This document shows, one piece after another, positions 1 through 7,900 of a stretch of DNA of 64,000 nt. Numbering within the stretch: the stretch's first letter is position 1; each line of letters opens with the position of its first letter. The stretch lies in contig WTGP01000006.1 of NCBI GenBank assembly GCA_011523505.1, positions 23,810 to 87,809 on the forward strand. Reading direction: 5' to 3'. The stretch is from Gammaproteobacteria bacterium (lineage in GTDB: Bacteria > Pseudomonadota > Gammaproteobacteria > Steroidobacterales > Foliamicaceae). A program made the translations under genes and the position numbers. The notes under the pieces were generated by a model, which did not search any database, was not told the origin of the DNA, and worked only from the letters and a program-made list of their open reading frames with translations.

Positions 1-1
1 C

Positions 2-817
2 ATGTGGGTCCGCAATCAGCGCAACAGCTGGCACGGCGTGGATTTCGCCTATCACGGCGACCTCGATATTCGCGAATACAAGCGCAATTACAACCGCGCA
101 CTGGCGGCAGTGGACGACAGCCTCGGAAGGCTTCTCGCGTGGATCGACGAACAGGGCATCGCGCAGGACACGATCGTCGTTTTCATGGGCGACAACGGCT
201 TCCTGTTCGGCGAACACGGACTGATCGACAAACGCAACGCCTATGAGGAATCCATTCGCGTGCCGCTGCTCGCCTACGCGCCCGGGCGCTTCCCGGCGGG
301 CGCCGTGGTGGACGAGATGGTGGCCAACATCGACATCGCGCCCAGTCTGCTTGCGCTGGCCGGCGTCACATCCTCCAGTCCCATGCACGGCGTCGATTTC
401 GGTCCGCTGGCCCATGGAGAGAACGTGCAGGACTGGCGTTCCGAGCTGTATTACGAGTACTTCTGGAACTGGGTTTTCCCCCAGACGCCCACGACTTTTG
501 CGCTTCGCACCGACGATTTAAAGCTCATTCAGTACCACGGCATCTGGGACACGGACGAGCTGTACGATCTGCGAAGCGACCCGGAAGAAATGCGCAATCT
601 GATCGAGGAGCCCGGGCACAAACCCGTCGTTCGGCGGATGCGGCAACGCCTGTATGCCCTGAACCTCGAAACCGGGGGACAAGCGCAGGTTCCCTACACG
701 ATCAAGGAAGGTCACGGTTTGCGCTTTCGCACGCCCGATGGCGCCGAACAGGCCGAATTCCCCGAATCGATCTATCGGCGGCCGAACCCGCCCGACATCG
801 AAGACTACAAGGACTAG
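2..817 (+). CDS. Sulfatase family hydrolase, C-terminal part (5' end outside window)
   Basis: This is the C-terminal 271 residues of an alkaline-phosphatase-fold sulfatase; the frame is already open at the window edge, so the catalytic formylglycine region is not visible. The run FMGDNGF...GEHGL, about residues 61-74, is the conserved sulfatase segment that supplies the metal-binding Asp-Asn pair. It is followed by the usual YEESIRVPL segment. The tail, with YYEYFW, LYDLRSDPEE and NLI, matches the C-terminal domain of choline/heparan-type sulfatases. It probably removes sulfate from an organic ester or glycan in the periplasm. Its stop codon overlaps that of the convergent gene next to it. 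The family call is firm; the substrate is unknown. Confidence 0.88.
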   Translation: MWVRNQRNSWHGVDFAYHGDLDIREYKRNYNRALAAVDDSLGRLLAWIDEQGIAQDTIVVFMGDNGFLFGEHGLIDKRNAYEESIRVPLLAYAPGRFPAGAVVDEMVANIDIAPSLLALAGVTSSSPMHGVDFGPLAHGENVQDWRSELYYEYFWNWVFPQTPTTFALRTDDLKLIQYHGIWDTDELYDLRSDPEEMRNLIEEPGHKPVVRRMRQRLYALNLETGGQAQVPYTIKEGHGLRFRTPDGAEQAEFPESIYRRPNPPDIEDYKD

Positions 818-1677
818 TCCATGATCTGCGGAAGCGGCGGCAGCGTGTGAATCTCCAGCGCCGTCGTTACCGCCCGGGTTGACATCACCGGCACGCCGGA
901 GGCGCGGGCCGTATCCTCGAGAATCGCGTGCTCGACGCTCAAGGCGTAGCGGCTTGCGGGCGCCAGGGCTGCCGCGGGAATGACGCGTTCGGTGTCGGAA
1001 TAAAGCATGAAGCGCTGGCCCTGGAAGGGACGGCCGCTGTGGTCCACCTTGTAGTTCTCCTCGTCGCGCAATATCACGAAGATCATGTCGTCGCAGATTT
1101 CGCGCGGGTCCGGGCGACCGGAATCGAAAGGCGTGTACCTGACGACAAGGTCAAACATGGAATCGACGCCGTCGAAGCGGACCTGCTCGCCGTTCTGCTC
1201 CAACCACACCTGCGGACCCTCGGGGTATCGGCCCTCGCCGAGCCGGACGGGTATGGAAACCGGAGCGGTCGCGCCCGGCGGCGAGTAACGGAAGACGTAC
1301 TCGCCGTTGGGCCATTCTTCGTCGATTTCCGCCTCGCTGCCGTAGGTCCGGTCGCCCCGAATGAGCAGTATCCGGTCTCTTGAAGGACCCACGACGGCCC
1401 GCTGATCCGTGAATTGAACCTCGCGGCCGTCCGGCCGGACCAGCACAGCTTCGCCGAGCGGCGTTCCGTCGGCGAGGAAGATTTCGGAGAAGAAAGAGTA
1501 GTACTGGCGCTTTGGTTTGCCGGCGCCGACCTGCTCATACCCCGCGTGCTTGCCCACCACGGCGAAATTGACGTCCCGGGTCTGGGCGTCGGCCGGAGAA
1601 AACGCCAGGAACGCCAGCGCGGCGAATGCAAGAAGCGGCGGAAACGCGCAGCGAGCAAAGGCGTCCCGCCCCCGCAA
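814..1677 (-). CDS. Secreted protein of unknown function
   Basis: I do not recognise the family. After a hydrophobic N-terminus ending in SPADAQ, which reads as a signal peptide with AxA-like cleavage, come about 250 residues of mixed beta-rich sequence without known catalytic motifs. No in-frame ATG lies near the front. The frame is open from a TTG at 1746, inside the end of the upstream receptor gene, but that version adds about 23 arginine/proline-rich residues encoded by a palindromic repeat. I prefer the TTG at 1677, which starts directly before the signal peptide. It lies in the same direction as and just behind the TonB-dependent receptor, so it may be co-transcribed and act in the envelope with it. 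Function is not assigned. Confidence 0.6.
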   Translation of the reverse strand: MRGRDAFARCAFPPLLAFAALAFLAFSPADAQTRDVNFAVVGKHAGYEQVGAGKPKRQYYSFFSEIFLADGTPLGEAVLVRPDGREVQFTDQRAVVGPSRDRILLIRGDRTYGSEAEIDEEWPNGEYVFRYSPPGATAPVSIPVRLGEGRYPEGPQVWLEQNGEQVRFDGVDSMFDLVVRYTPFDSGRPDPREICDDMIFVILRDEENYKVDHSGRPFQGQRFMLYSDTERVIPAAALAPASRYALSVEHAILEDTARASGVPVMSTRAVTTALEIHTLPPLPQIMD

Positions 1678-1732
1678 GGGACGGGACCGCCTGGAGGGCA
1701 ATGCCCCCTCTCCCGGGATCGGCTTCGCCGGC
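1655..1732. repeat. Dispersed palindromic element, copy 1
   Basis: Read on the minus strand it contains a GGGAG-type end, the inverted segment GGGGGCATTGCCC and a core hairpin around 1657-1673 (GGGGGCG, loop GGA, CGCCTTT). It belongs with four similar segments elsewhere in this window (near 23960, 31951, 47536 and 55928). It covers the 3' tip of the receptor gene and the start region of the following secreted-protein gene. The stem is imperfect here, so this is one of the weaker copies. Confidence 0.45.
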
Positions 1733-1735
1733 CGC

Positions 1736-4183
1736 CTACCGGCCAAACTTGTAACTGACCTTGGCGCCCCAGATACGCGGATGCGGACGCAGCCGGAACC
1801 CGCTGAAGCCGAAGTTCTCTCCGGTGCCCGTGAAGTACTCCTCGTCGGTCAGATTCTCGACGTAGGCCACGACTTCCCAGCACTCATTCAGATGCACGCC
1901 GGCCCGCAGATTGAATATGTCCACTTCGGGGGTGCGGAACGGAAAGCCGTCGGTGCGGCTCGGAACCTGCGCGATCCAGTCCGTTTGCGTCAGCGGATCG
2001 GAGTAAATGGTCGCGCCGCTCGTCTGCAGGTAGGTCACGTCCTCGATGGTCGAGTACTGCGAGTCCTTGTAGATCCACTCCAGCCGCGCCCAGCCGTCGA
2101 GCTGATCCAGCGTGAACGCGTAGTCGGCGGCCATGCTCCAGGTCAGTTCCGGCGCCCGCGGCAGCGGCTGGCCCTTGAGGTCGACGAACAGGTTGCCGCT
2201 CAGCCGCGCGACGTCGTCGCTCAGGATCTCCGTGTCGATCACTCCAAGGCCCGCAGTCAGCGTCAGGTTTTCGGTGACCAGCGCCGCCAACTCCGCTTCC
2301 AGGCCGGTGGCGCGCGCTTCCTGGACGTTGATCGTGAGCTCCACGTTGGTCGTGGCGTCGCCCGGCACCAGGAAGAAGAAGGTCTCGAGCTGCAGGTCCT
2401 CCCAGTCCAGCAGGAAGGCCGCGGCGTTGAAGCGGGCCCGCCCGTCGAACAGTTCGGACTTCACACCCACTTCGTAGTTGGTCAGGATTTCGGGATCGAA
2501 GACCTCGTTGATCGCCGAGTTGTCGGCGCCGTTGCGGCCCAGCGAGAAACCGCCGGCCTTGTAACCCCGCGACACCGTGGCGTAAACCGTGGCTTCGTCG
2601 GTGAGATCGTAGGACAGCGCAACCCGGGGAGAAAGATCGGTAAACGTTTCCTCGCCGCTGATCTCCATGGTCGGCACCAGGTTGTTGGGCCAGCGCGGAT
2701 TTTTTGGCCCTGCCGGCGATGATCCATACGGCAGGTAGGTATTGGTGACATCATCGGATGTGTAGCGGCCGCCCAGCGTAAAGTCGAACCGGTCCGTCAT
2801 GTGCCAGGTCACGTCCGTGAAGACCGCCACACTGGTCAACTCAAACCCGTCATCGGCGCAGGCCAGGCAGAAGAAGGACCCTTCCGGCCAACCCCAAACG
2901 GCGGGGAGGAAGGCCGGGGGCAGCGCGGGGACTTGTAAGGCGTGGTCCACGCCATTGACCACGGTGGTCGTGCCCGACTGCACGGCATTCGACATGTCCT
3001 TTTCGTCGCGGGCGTACATCGCGCCCACGGTCCAGTCGAAGGCATCGGACGTGATGTCCAGTCGCAGCTCGGTGCTGAACGACGTGCCTTCGCGTGTCTG
3101 ATCGCGGAACACGACATTCGCGGGAACCAGGTCGTTGTCGAACACCCGGTCCAGCTCGGTGTCGATCCAGCCGCTGATCCAGTTGAGGGTAGCGGTGTCC
3201 GACATCTCGCGGCTGACCTTGAGTATGGCGATGCTGGTGCTGTTGTCGTTCTTCTCGCCTATCGCCGAGCGCGCGGTCTTGCTGCGGTTCTCGGGCCAGA
3301 AACCTGTGCCGGGGTCCACCGGCTCCCGCAGGCCACCGCTGGGTCCACGGAACAGGAAGGTGGCCACGGAGTCCGTGTCCCAGACGCCGGACGGCACGTT
3401 CTCGTCGTGGCCCTGATTCTCGTCGCTGTTCATCAGCATCAGGTCCACGGTCGTGGCGTCGTCCAGCAGCCAGCGCGCCGACACCCGGAGCATCGTGTAA
3501 TCGTGGCCGGAATCGCCGCCGCCCGGCACGATGTTCTCGACCAGGCCGCCGGAATCCTCGTAGTAGAGCACGCCGCGCAGCATGAAGTTGTCCGATACGG
3601 GGAGGTTGATCATGCCGCTGAAGTCGTACTGTTCGGCGGCGTTTTCGAAGTTCCGGAATCCCAGCGAAGCGCTGTAGTCGAACTCGGGCTGCGGCTTGCG
3701 CGTGGTCAGGTTGAGCGCGCCGCCCACCGCGTTGCGCCCGAAATAGGTGCCCTGCGGACCGCGCAGCACTTCGAGCCGCTCAAGGTCCTGCAACTGCGGG
3801 TTGACCGTGCCCTGCCCCACCGACGCCACGCTGAACTCGTCCAGGTACACGCCGATGGACTGAATGAAGGAACTCTCGTCGGTGTTGATGTTGCTTACGC
3901 CGCGCATCGCGATGCTGATGCCGCGGGAGCCCACCTGGCCGTCTTCCGTATAGCTCACATTGGGCGTCAGGTTGAGATACTGCGCCGCCTCGGTGATATT
4001 GGCGATCTCGAGCGCCTCGCCCGTAAAGGCGGTCACCGCCACGGGAACTTCCTGCAGGCTCTGCTCGCGGCGCTGGGCCGTGACGATGATTTCCTCAAGA
4101 ACCATGCCGTCTTCCTGCGCAACCGCCATCGGAGCGATCATCGCAAGGGCAAGAAAACCAAAGGGAATACTGCCTTTCTTCAT
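1736..4183 (-). CDS. TonB-dependent outer-membrane receptor
   Basis: This 815-residue protein has a signal peptide (MKKGSIPFGF..., cleavage near AVAQ) and then a TonB-box-like segment EEIIVTAQRR at about residues 29-38. A plug domain follows, with LRGPQGTYFGRNAVGG near residues 137-152. The rest is a long beta-barrel ending in the aromatic-rich strand AKVSYKFGR typical of outer-membrane barrels. Receptors of this class import siderophores, vitamins, glycans or other large solutes using TonB energy. A strong ribosome site (GGAGGA) precedes the ATG. The neighbouring sulfatase, ferredoxin, SDR and MFS genes suggest an organic substrate rather than iron, but that is inference. Length and domain order are normal. 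Confidence 0.93.
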   Translation of the reverse strand: MKKGSIPFGFLALAMIAPMAVAQEDGMVLEEIIVTAQRREQSLQEVPVAVTAFTGEALEIANITEAAQYLNLTPNVSYTEDGQVGSRGISIAMRGVSNINTDESSFIQSIGVYLDEFSVASVGQGTVNPQLQDLERLEVLRGPQGTYFGRNAVGGALNLTTRKPQPEFDYSASLGFRNFENAAEQYDFSGMINLPVSDNFMLRGVLYYEDSGGLVENIVPGGGDSGHDYTMLRVSARWLLDDATTVDLMLMNSDENQGHDENVPSGVWDTDSVATFLFRGPSGGLREPVDPGTGFWPENRSKTARSAIGEKNDNSTSIAILKVSREMSDTATLNWISGWIDTELDRVFDNDLVPANVVFRDQTREGTSFSTELRLDITSDAFDWTVGAMYARDEKDMSNAVQSGTTTVVNGVDHALQVPALPPAFLPAVWGWPEGSFFCLACADDGFELTSVAVFTDVTWHMTDRFDFTLGGRYTSDDVTNTYLPYGSSPAGPKNPRWPNNLVPTMEISGEETFTDLSPRVALSYDLTDEATVYATVSRGYKAGGFSLGRNGADNSAINEVFDPEILTNYEVGVKSELFDGRARFNAAAFLLDWEDLQLETFFFLVPGDATTNVELTINVQEARATGLEAELAALVTENLTLTAGLGVIDTEILSDDVARLSGNLFVDLKGQPLPRAPELTWSMAADYAFTLDQLDGWARLEWIYKDSQYSTIEDVTYLQTSGATIYSDPLTQTDWIAQVPSRTDGFPFRTPEVDIFNLRAGVHLNECWEVVAYVENLTDEEYFTGTGENFGFSGFRLRPHPRIWGAKVSYKFGR

Positions 4184-4236
4184 CCGTTTTTCCTCCGGGG
4201 AACTGATGCCCGAAATTCGGGAAACTGCAAGTGGCG

Positions 4237-4263
4237 ATCATAACACCAAAGCCCTTTGGGCAA
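4237..4263 (-). promoter_or_regulatory. Possible promoter/operator of the TonB-dependent receptor
   Basis: Upstream of the receptor ATG, on the minus strand, there is TATGAT (4237-4242) as a -10 candidate and TTGCCC (4258-4263) as a -35 candidate, with a short 15-base spacer. The spacer holds the symmetric sequence CCAAAG-N2-CTTTGG at 4246-4259, which could be a repressor site. This was seen by eye only; the spacer length is suboptimal. Confidence 0.3.
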
Positions 4264-4298
4264 ACGGCCGCGAGGCTTTGACCAGAAGGGATCAATAG

Positions 4299-4327
4299 GT
4301 CTCATATAGATTCATAAAGTCTCATAT
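4299..4327. repeat. Short direct repeat (two 9-bp copies, 20 bp apart)
   Basis: GTCTCATAT occurs at 4299-4307 and again at 4319-4327, exactly 20 bp start to start. The second copy lies in the last codons of the ferredoxin gene; the first is just after its stop. Two helical turns of spacing fits a regulator site for the receptor gene downstream on the minus strand, but a small slippage duplication is as likely. Confidence 0.4.
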
Positions 4328-4635
4328 TCGTAATCCAGTACCACCCGTTGGCTGAGCGGAAGCGACTGGCAGACCAGCACGAACCCGGCCTCGATTTCCT
4401 CCTCCAGAAGCGCATGGTCCTTGCGCATCCGGACTTCGCCCTCCACCAGTCGCGCCCGGCAGGTGGCGCAGATGGCGCCGCGGCAGGAATGCGGAGGCGT
4501 GTGCCCGGCCTCGATGGCGGCGCTCAGGACATCCAGCCCGCGCGACGGGTCCATGCGGAATTCGCGCCGCTGCCCGCCGAGCAGCAAGGTCACGCTCACG
4601 ACTCGCCCAGGCTGTATCGAATTGGTATTGGTCAT
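4312..4635 (-). CDS. 2Fe-2S ferredoxin
   Basis: This 107-residue protein of the plant-type/adrenodoxin-like ferredoxin fold carries the four cluster ligands Cys51, Cys56, Cys59 and Cys89 (CX4CX2CX29C), with the core CRGAICATC. It should pass electrons to an oxygenase, hydroxylase or reductase. No reductase or P450 lies beside it. The immediate neighbours are a TonB-dependent receptor downstream and, divergently across about 20 bases, an SDR coupled to a sterol-reductase-like protein. The partner may therefore be an oxidoreductase acting on the same hydrophobic substrate, or may lie elsewhere. The ATG start gives the normal length for the family. Confidence 0.9.
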   Translation of the reverse strand: MTNTNSIQPGRVVSVTLLLGGQRREFRMDPSRGLDVLSAAIEAGHTPPHSCRGAICATCRARLVEGEVRMRKDHALLEEEIEAGFVLVCQSLPLSQRVVLDYEYETL

Positions 4636-4654
4636 TTCGGTTACTGTACGGCCA

Positions 4655-5437
4655 GTGAGCGATTTCCGAGAGCGTTACGGGGAGTGGGCCCTGGTTGCCG
4701 GCGCATCCGAAGGACTGGGCGCCGCTTTCGCCGAACAGCTCGCCGGGCGCGGCATGAATGTCCTGCTGCTGGCGCGCCGGGAAGAATTGCTGGCGGAACT
4801 GGCCGGGCGGCTGACCGCCGAATACGGCATCGATGCCCGCTGGCGGGTGCTGGACCTGTCGGACCCGGACCCGGCGGCGCGGCTCGAGGCGGCCTGCGGA
4901 GACATTTCGCCCGGCCTGCTGGTCTACAACGCGGCGCTGATCCCCACCGGCCCCTTTGTCGAGATGACACAGGACACGCTTGAGCGGATCGCGAGGGTCA
5001 ACGTGCTGGGCCCGCTCGCCCTCACACGGGCGCTGCTTGATCCCATGCGCAGCCGCGGCCGGGGAGCCGTGGTCCTGATGTCCTCCATGTCGGGAATACA
5101 AGGCTGGCCGAGGATCGCAGCCTACGCGGCCACCAAGGCGTTCAACACAACGCTGGGGGAAGCGCTCTGGTACGAGTTGGGCGAAGAAGGCATCGACGTG
5201 GTGGTGTCGTGCCCGGCCGCCGTCAGCACACCGGCCTATTTCAGGAACTTCGGACGCAGGGTGCCGGGCATGCTGACGCCGGAGACCGTCGCGCGCAAGA
5301 CGCTGGACGCGTTGGGCAAGGGGCCAAGGGTGGTCCCCGGACTGTTCAACCGCATCGGGTGGCAGGTCATGACGCGACTGCTGCCGCGCAAGCCGCTGAT
5401 CCGCGCGATGGGCAGGACGATGAAAAAGGTGGTATGA
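4655..5437 (+). CDS. Short-chain dehydrogenase/reductase
   Basis: This 260-residue NAD(P)-dependent oxidoreductase has the cofactor glycine motif GASEGLG near residues 15-21, the catalytic serine in the MSSMSG segment and the YAATK active-site pair. The length is normal for the classical SDR family. The GTG at 4655 (VSDFRERYG) is chosen because the upstream extension is arginine/serine-rich shadow sequence antisense to the ferredoxin gene. Its stop overlaps the ATG of the next gene (ATGA arrangement), so the two are translated together. Acyl-lipid or sterol keto/hydroxyl chemistry is plausible given that partner, but the substrate cannot be read from sequence. Confidence 0.88.
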   Translation: MSDFRERYGEWALVAGASEGLGAAFAEQLAGRGMNVLLLARREELLAELAGRLTAEYGIDARWRVLDLSDPDPAARLEAACGDISPGLLVYNAALIPTGPFVEMTQDTLERIARVNVLGPLALTRALLDPMRSRGRGAVVLMSSMSGIQGWPRIAAYAATKAFNTTLGEALWYELGEEGIDVVVSCPAAVSTPAYFRNFGRRVPGMLTPETVARKTLDALGKGPRVVPGLFNRIGWQVMTRLLPRKPLIRAMGRTMKKVV

Positions 5438-6519
5438 GCGGCTTCCTGGCGGGCTTCTTTTCCTCCTGGCTGATTTTCGCCGCCATACTGGTCCTGCAAC
5501 TGGTCCTGCCGGCGCGACGCATCGAAGGCTACGCCCGGCATGAGGAAACCGGCCGGCGCCTCGGCTACCGGCTGAACGGGCTGCCGGTTTTCGCAATCTG
5601 CGTAGCGGCCTGGTTCTTTCTGGGCCACTACGGCGTCGTGCCCTGGGACTGGCTGTGGCATCACCGCTGGTCCGGGGCGGCGGGCGGCTGCGTGCTCGGT
5701 CTGCTGGTGTCCGCGGCCGTCGTGTTTTCCGCTCCCGCCCGGCGGCGCTCGTGGCTGGCGGACTATTACCTGGGACGGCGGCCCAACCCGCGGATGTTCA
5801 GGGGACGCGTGGACGCCAAGATGTACCTGTACGTGGCCGGCGCGACGCTGCTGCAGCTGAACCTGCTGTCCTTCGCCGGTCATCACCATCTCGACAATCC
5901 CCTCGATCTCTCCCCCGGCGTCGTGCTCTACCTCATGCTGTTCACCTGGTTCATCTGCGACTACCTGTTCTTCGAGCGCGTACACCTCTACACCTATGAC
6001 CTCTTTGCCGAGCGTCTGGGTTTCAAGCTCGTCTGGGGATGCCTGGCCTTGTATCCGTATTTCTATGGAGTCGGGCTCTGGGCGGTCGCCGACCTTCCCG
6101 ACCCGGAGGCGCCGCAATGGCTGTACTTCATTGCGGCGCTGGTCTTTTTCGGCGGCTGGATGCTGGCCCGCGGGTCCAACATGCAGAAATTCACTTTCAA
6201 ACGCGATCCGGGGCGGGCGTTTCTTGGCGTCATGAAGCCCCGGGTCATTTCCGACGGCGCCCGCGGCATCCTGTGCAGCGGTTTCTGGAGCGTCTCCCGC
6301 CACGTCAACTACCTCGGCGAAATCATGATGGCCTGCGGCCTGGCGCTGTCGCTGGGCCGGCCGCTGGAACCGGGACCCTGGCTGTACCCGCTGTATTACG
6401 TGCTGCTGCTTGTCCCGCGCGAACGCGACGACGATCGCCGCTGCGCGGAGAAATACGGCGCGCTGTGGGACGAATACCGCAGGCGGGTCCCCTGGCGGAT
6501 CGTCCCCCGCGTCTATTGA
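5434..6519 (+). CDS. Sterol-reductase-like (ERG4/ERG24 family) integral membrane protein
   Basis: This 361-residue polytopic membrane protein has the C-terminal signature of the ERG4/ERG24 sterol reductases. It shows SRHVNYLGE near residues 288-296, then PRERDDDRRCAEKYG and a WDEYRRRVP...IVPRVY end, which correspond to the NADPH-binding region of delta-14 and delta-24(28) reductases and lamin B receptor. Several hydrophobic helices fill the N-terminal two thirds. The family reduces ring or side-chain double bonds in sterols or related isoprenoids; a more distant alternative is the isoprenylcysteine methyltransferase-like superfamily. It is translationally coupled to the preceding SDR. Bacteria seldom carry this family, so either an unusual lipid or breakdown of a dietary sterol is possible. 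Confidence 0.82.
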   Translation: MSGFLAGFFSSWLIFAAILVLQLVLPARRIEGYARHEETGRRLGYRLNGLPVFAICVAAWFFLGHYGVVPWDWLWHHRWSGAAGGCVLGLLVSAAVVFSAPARRRSWLADYYLGRRPNPRMFRGRVDAKMYLYVAGATLLQLNLLSFAGHHHLDNPLDLSPGVVLYLMLFTWFICDYLFFERVHLYTYDLFAERLGFKLVWGCLALYPYFYGVGLWAVADLPDPEAPQWLYFIAALVFFGGWMLARGSNMQKFTFKRDPGRAFLGVMKPRVISDGARGILCSGFWSVSRHVNYLGEIMMACGLALSLGRPLEPGPWLYPLYYVLLLVPRERDDDRRCAEKYGALWDEYRRRVPWRIVPRVY

Positions 6520-6522
6520 ACG

Positions 6523-7872
6523 TTAGTCCGAGATGTCCTCGAGGCGCTCGCCGGAGCGGACGTTGATCTGAAACAGTGTGGAAATGCCGGTCAGCAGGAG
6601 GCTGGGCAACACCGTAACGGTGAAAGCCCATTGCCAGCCGATGAGTACTGCCAGCGCACCGACCACCAGCGGATACACGGCAAAGCCGATGTTGATGCCG
6701 ATTCCGGCCACGAAGGCTACCGCGGTGGCGCGCACCCGGGTGGGAAACACCTCCGCCAGGTAGGTCTGCAGCACGGCGATGGTTCCGTAGAAGAAGAAGG
6801 TCATTGCCGCCATCAGCGCGATGTCGGCCTCCAGTCCCAGGTCCAGCCAGAACACGGCTGCGCAGATGGGAATGGCGATGAACACCCAGATCGCCACCGT
6901 ATTGCGGCGCGTGGTGAGGAACTCGCCGACCAGTGAAGAGGCGATGTAGCCGATCGCACCGATACCGTATGACACGCCCACGATCAGGTTCGCCTCGTCC
7001 AGCGTGTGGCCCCGCACTTCGTGGAAGAACGTCGGGAAGAAGAACGCGGTTCCCGCGTAGGCGCCGCCAAAGGTCAGCGACGCTATCCAGCCGAGAGAAA
7101 CGCGCCGGATGTATTGCGGGCTTAGCAGCAGGGCGATGCGATCCCTGGCCGTCATTCCAGTTTCGGCAGCGGCTTCCTGCGCCTCTTTTTCCGCCAGGAA
7201 CCGCTTGCTTTCGGGAATGAACCAATAAAGGACTACAGCGATGGGTATGACGAGGAACGCCACCATGAACAAAAGGCGCCAGCTCCCGGCGCCCTGCACG
7301 GCCTCGGCGGACATCAGGCCCAGCGACTCGAGAAACGCGCCCACCGACCGGCCGATCGCCGGATTCCCCATCAATTCGACCGCCAGCAGTCCCCCGATAA
7401 ACCATCCCAGCGGATAACCGATCTGCAGGATGCCGGCGTTGAACCCGCGGAAACGGGCGGGCGACGCCTCCACCACATACGAATTGATGATCGGCACCAT
7501 GCCCGAACACAAGCACCACCCGACCAGGCGCAGGAACACAAGCATGGCCAGCGTTTCCGCCAGCGAAAACAGGCCGACCATAAGCGCCGAAACGGCAAGG
7601 AACACGGAGAACATCATCCGCCGGCCATAGCGGTCGGTGAGCAGCCCGGCCACCACGATGAAGAACGCGGCGGCCAGGAACGAGGCCGACAGGATCAGGC
7701 CGATTTGCGGATCGCCGATCGCGAAGGTCTCCTTGATCGGCGGGATCGCGTAACCGAAGAACGCCTGGTCCATGTTGGCCAGCGTCCAGCCGAACAGGCA
7801 GATGCCGAACACCTGCAGGAAGTACGGGTTCAGAAGCGCGCGCCAGTTGACGCGCTCGCCGGACTCAATCAA
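6523..7872 (-). CDS. MFS transporter (sugar/aromatic-acid symporter type)
   Basis: This 449-residue inner-membrane carrier has twelve hydrophobic segments and the loop 2-3 signature DRYGRR (about residues 82-87). The arrangement resembles the metabolite:H+ symporters of the major facilitator superfamily. A second loop carries ESKRFLAEKEAQ in the cytoplasmic centre. It sits tail to tail with the sterol-reductase-like gene and is followed, in the opposite reading direction, by a second MFS gene about 30 bases upstream, so the two may share a transcript. It probably imports an organic acid or other small catabolite; the substrate is unknown. Confidence 0.9.
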   Translation of the reverse strand: MIESGERVNWRALLNPYFLQVFGICLFGWTLANMDQAFFGYAIPPIKETFAIGDPQIGLILSASFLAAAFFIVVAGLLTDRYGRRMMFSVFLAVSALMVGLFSLAETLAMLVFLRLVGWCLCSGMVPIINSYVVEASPARFRGFNAGILQIGYPLGWFIGGLLAVELMGNPAIGRSVGAFLESLGLMSAEAVQGAGSWRLLFMVAFLVIPIAVVLYWFIPESKRFLAEKEAQEAAAETGMTARDRIALLLSPQYIRRVSLGWIASLTFGGAYAGTAFFFPTFFHEVRGHTLDEANLIVGVSYGIGAIGYIASSLVGEFLTTRRNTVAIWVFIAIPICAAVFWLDLGLEADIALMAAMTFFFYGTIAVLQTYLAEVFPTRVRATAVAFVAGIGINIGFAVYPLVVGALAVLIGWQWAFTVTVLPSLLLTGISTLFQINVRSGERLEDISD

Positions 7873-7900
7873 TTACGGTCCCTCCGTGAGTGCCCCGGCG

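Noticed and set aside
2942..4243. Open frame of 433 codons opposite the first TonB-dependent receptor
   Set aside because: Shadow of a high-GC gene; His/Arg/Val-rich product and no ribosome site.
5434..6519. Isoprenylcysteine carboxyl methyltransferase
   Set aside because: The C-terminal RHxNYxGE and RRCAEKYG...WDEY pattern with a 361-residue length fits the ERG4/ERG24 reductases better.
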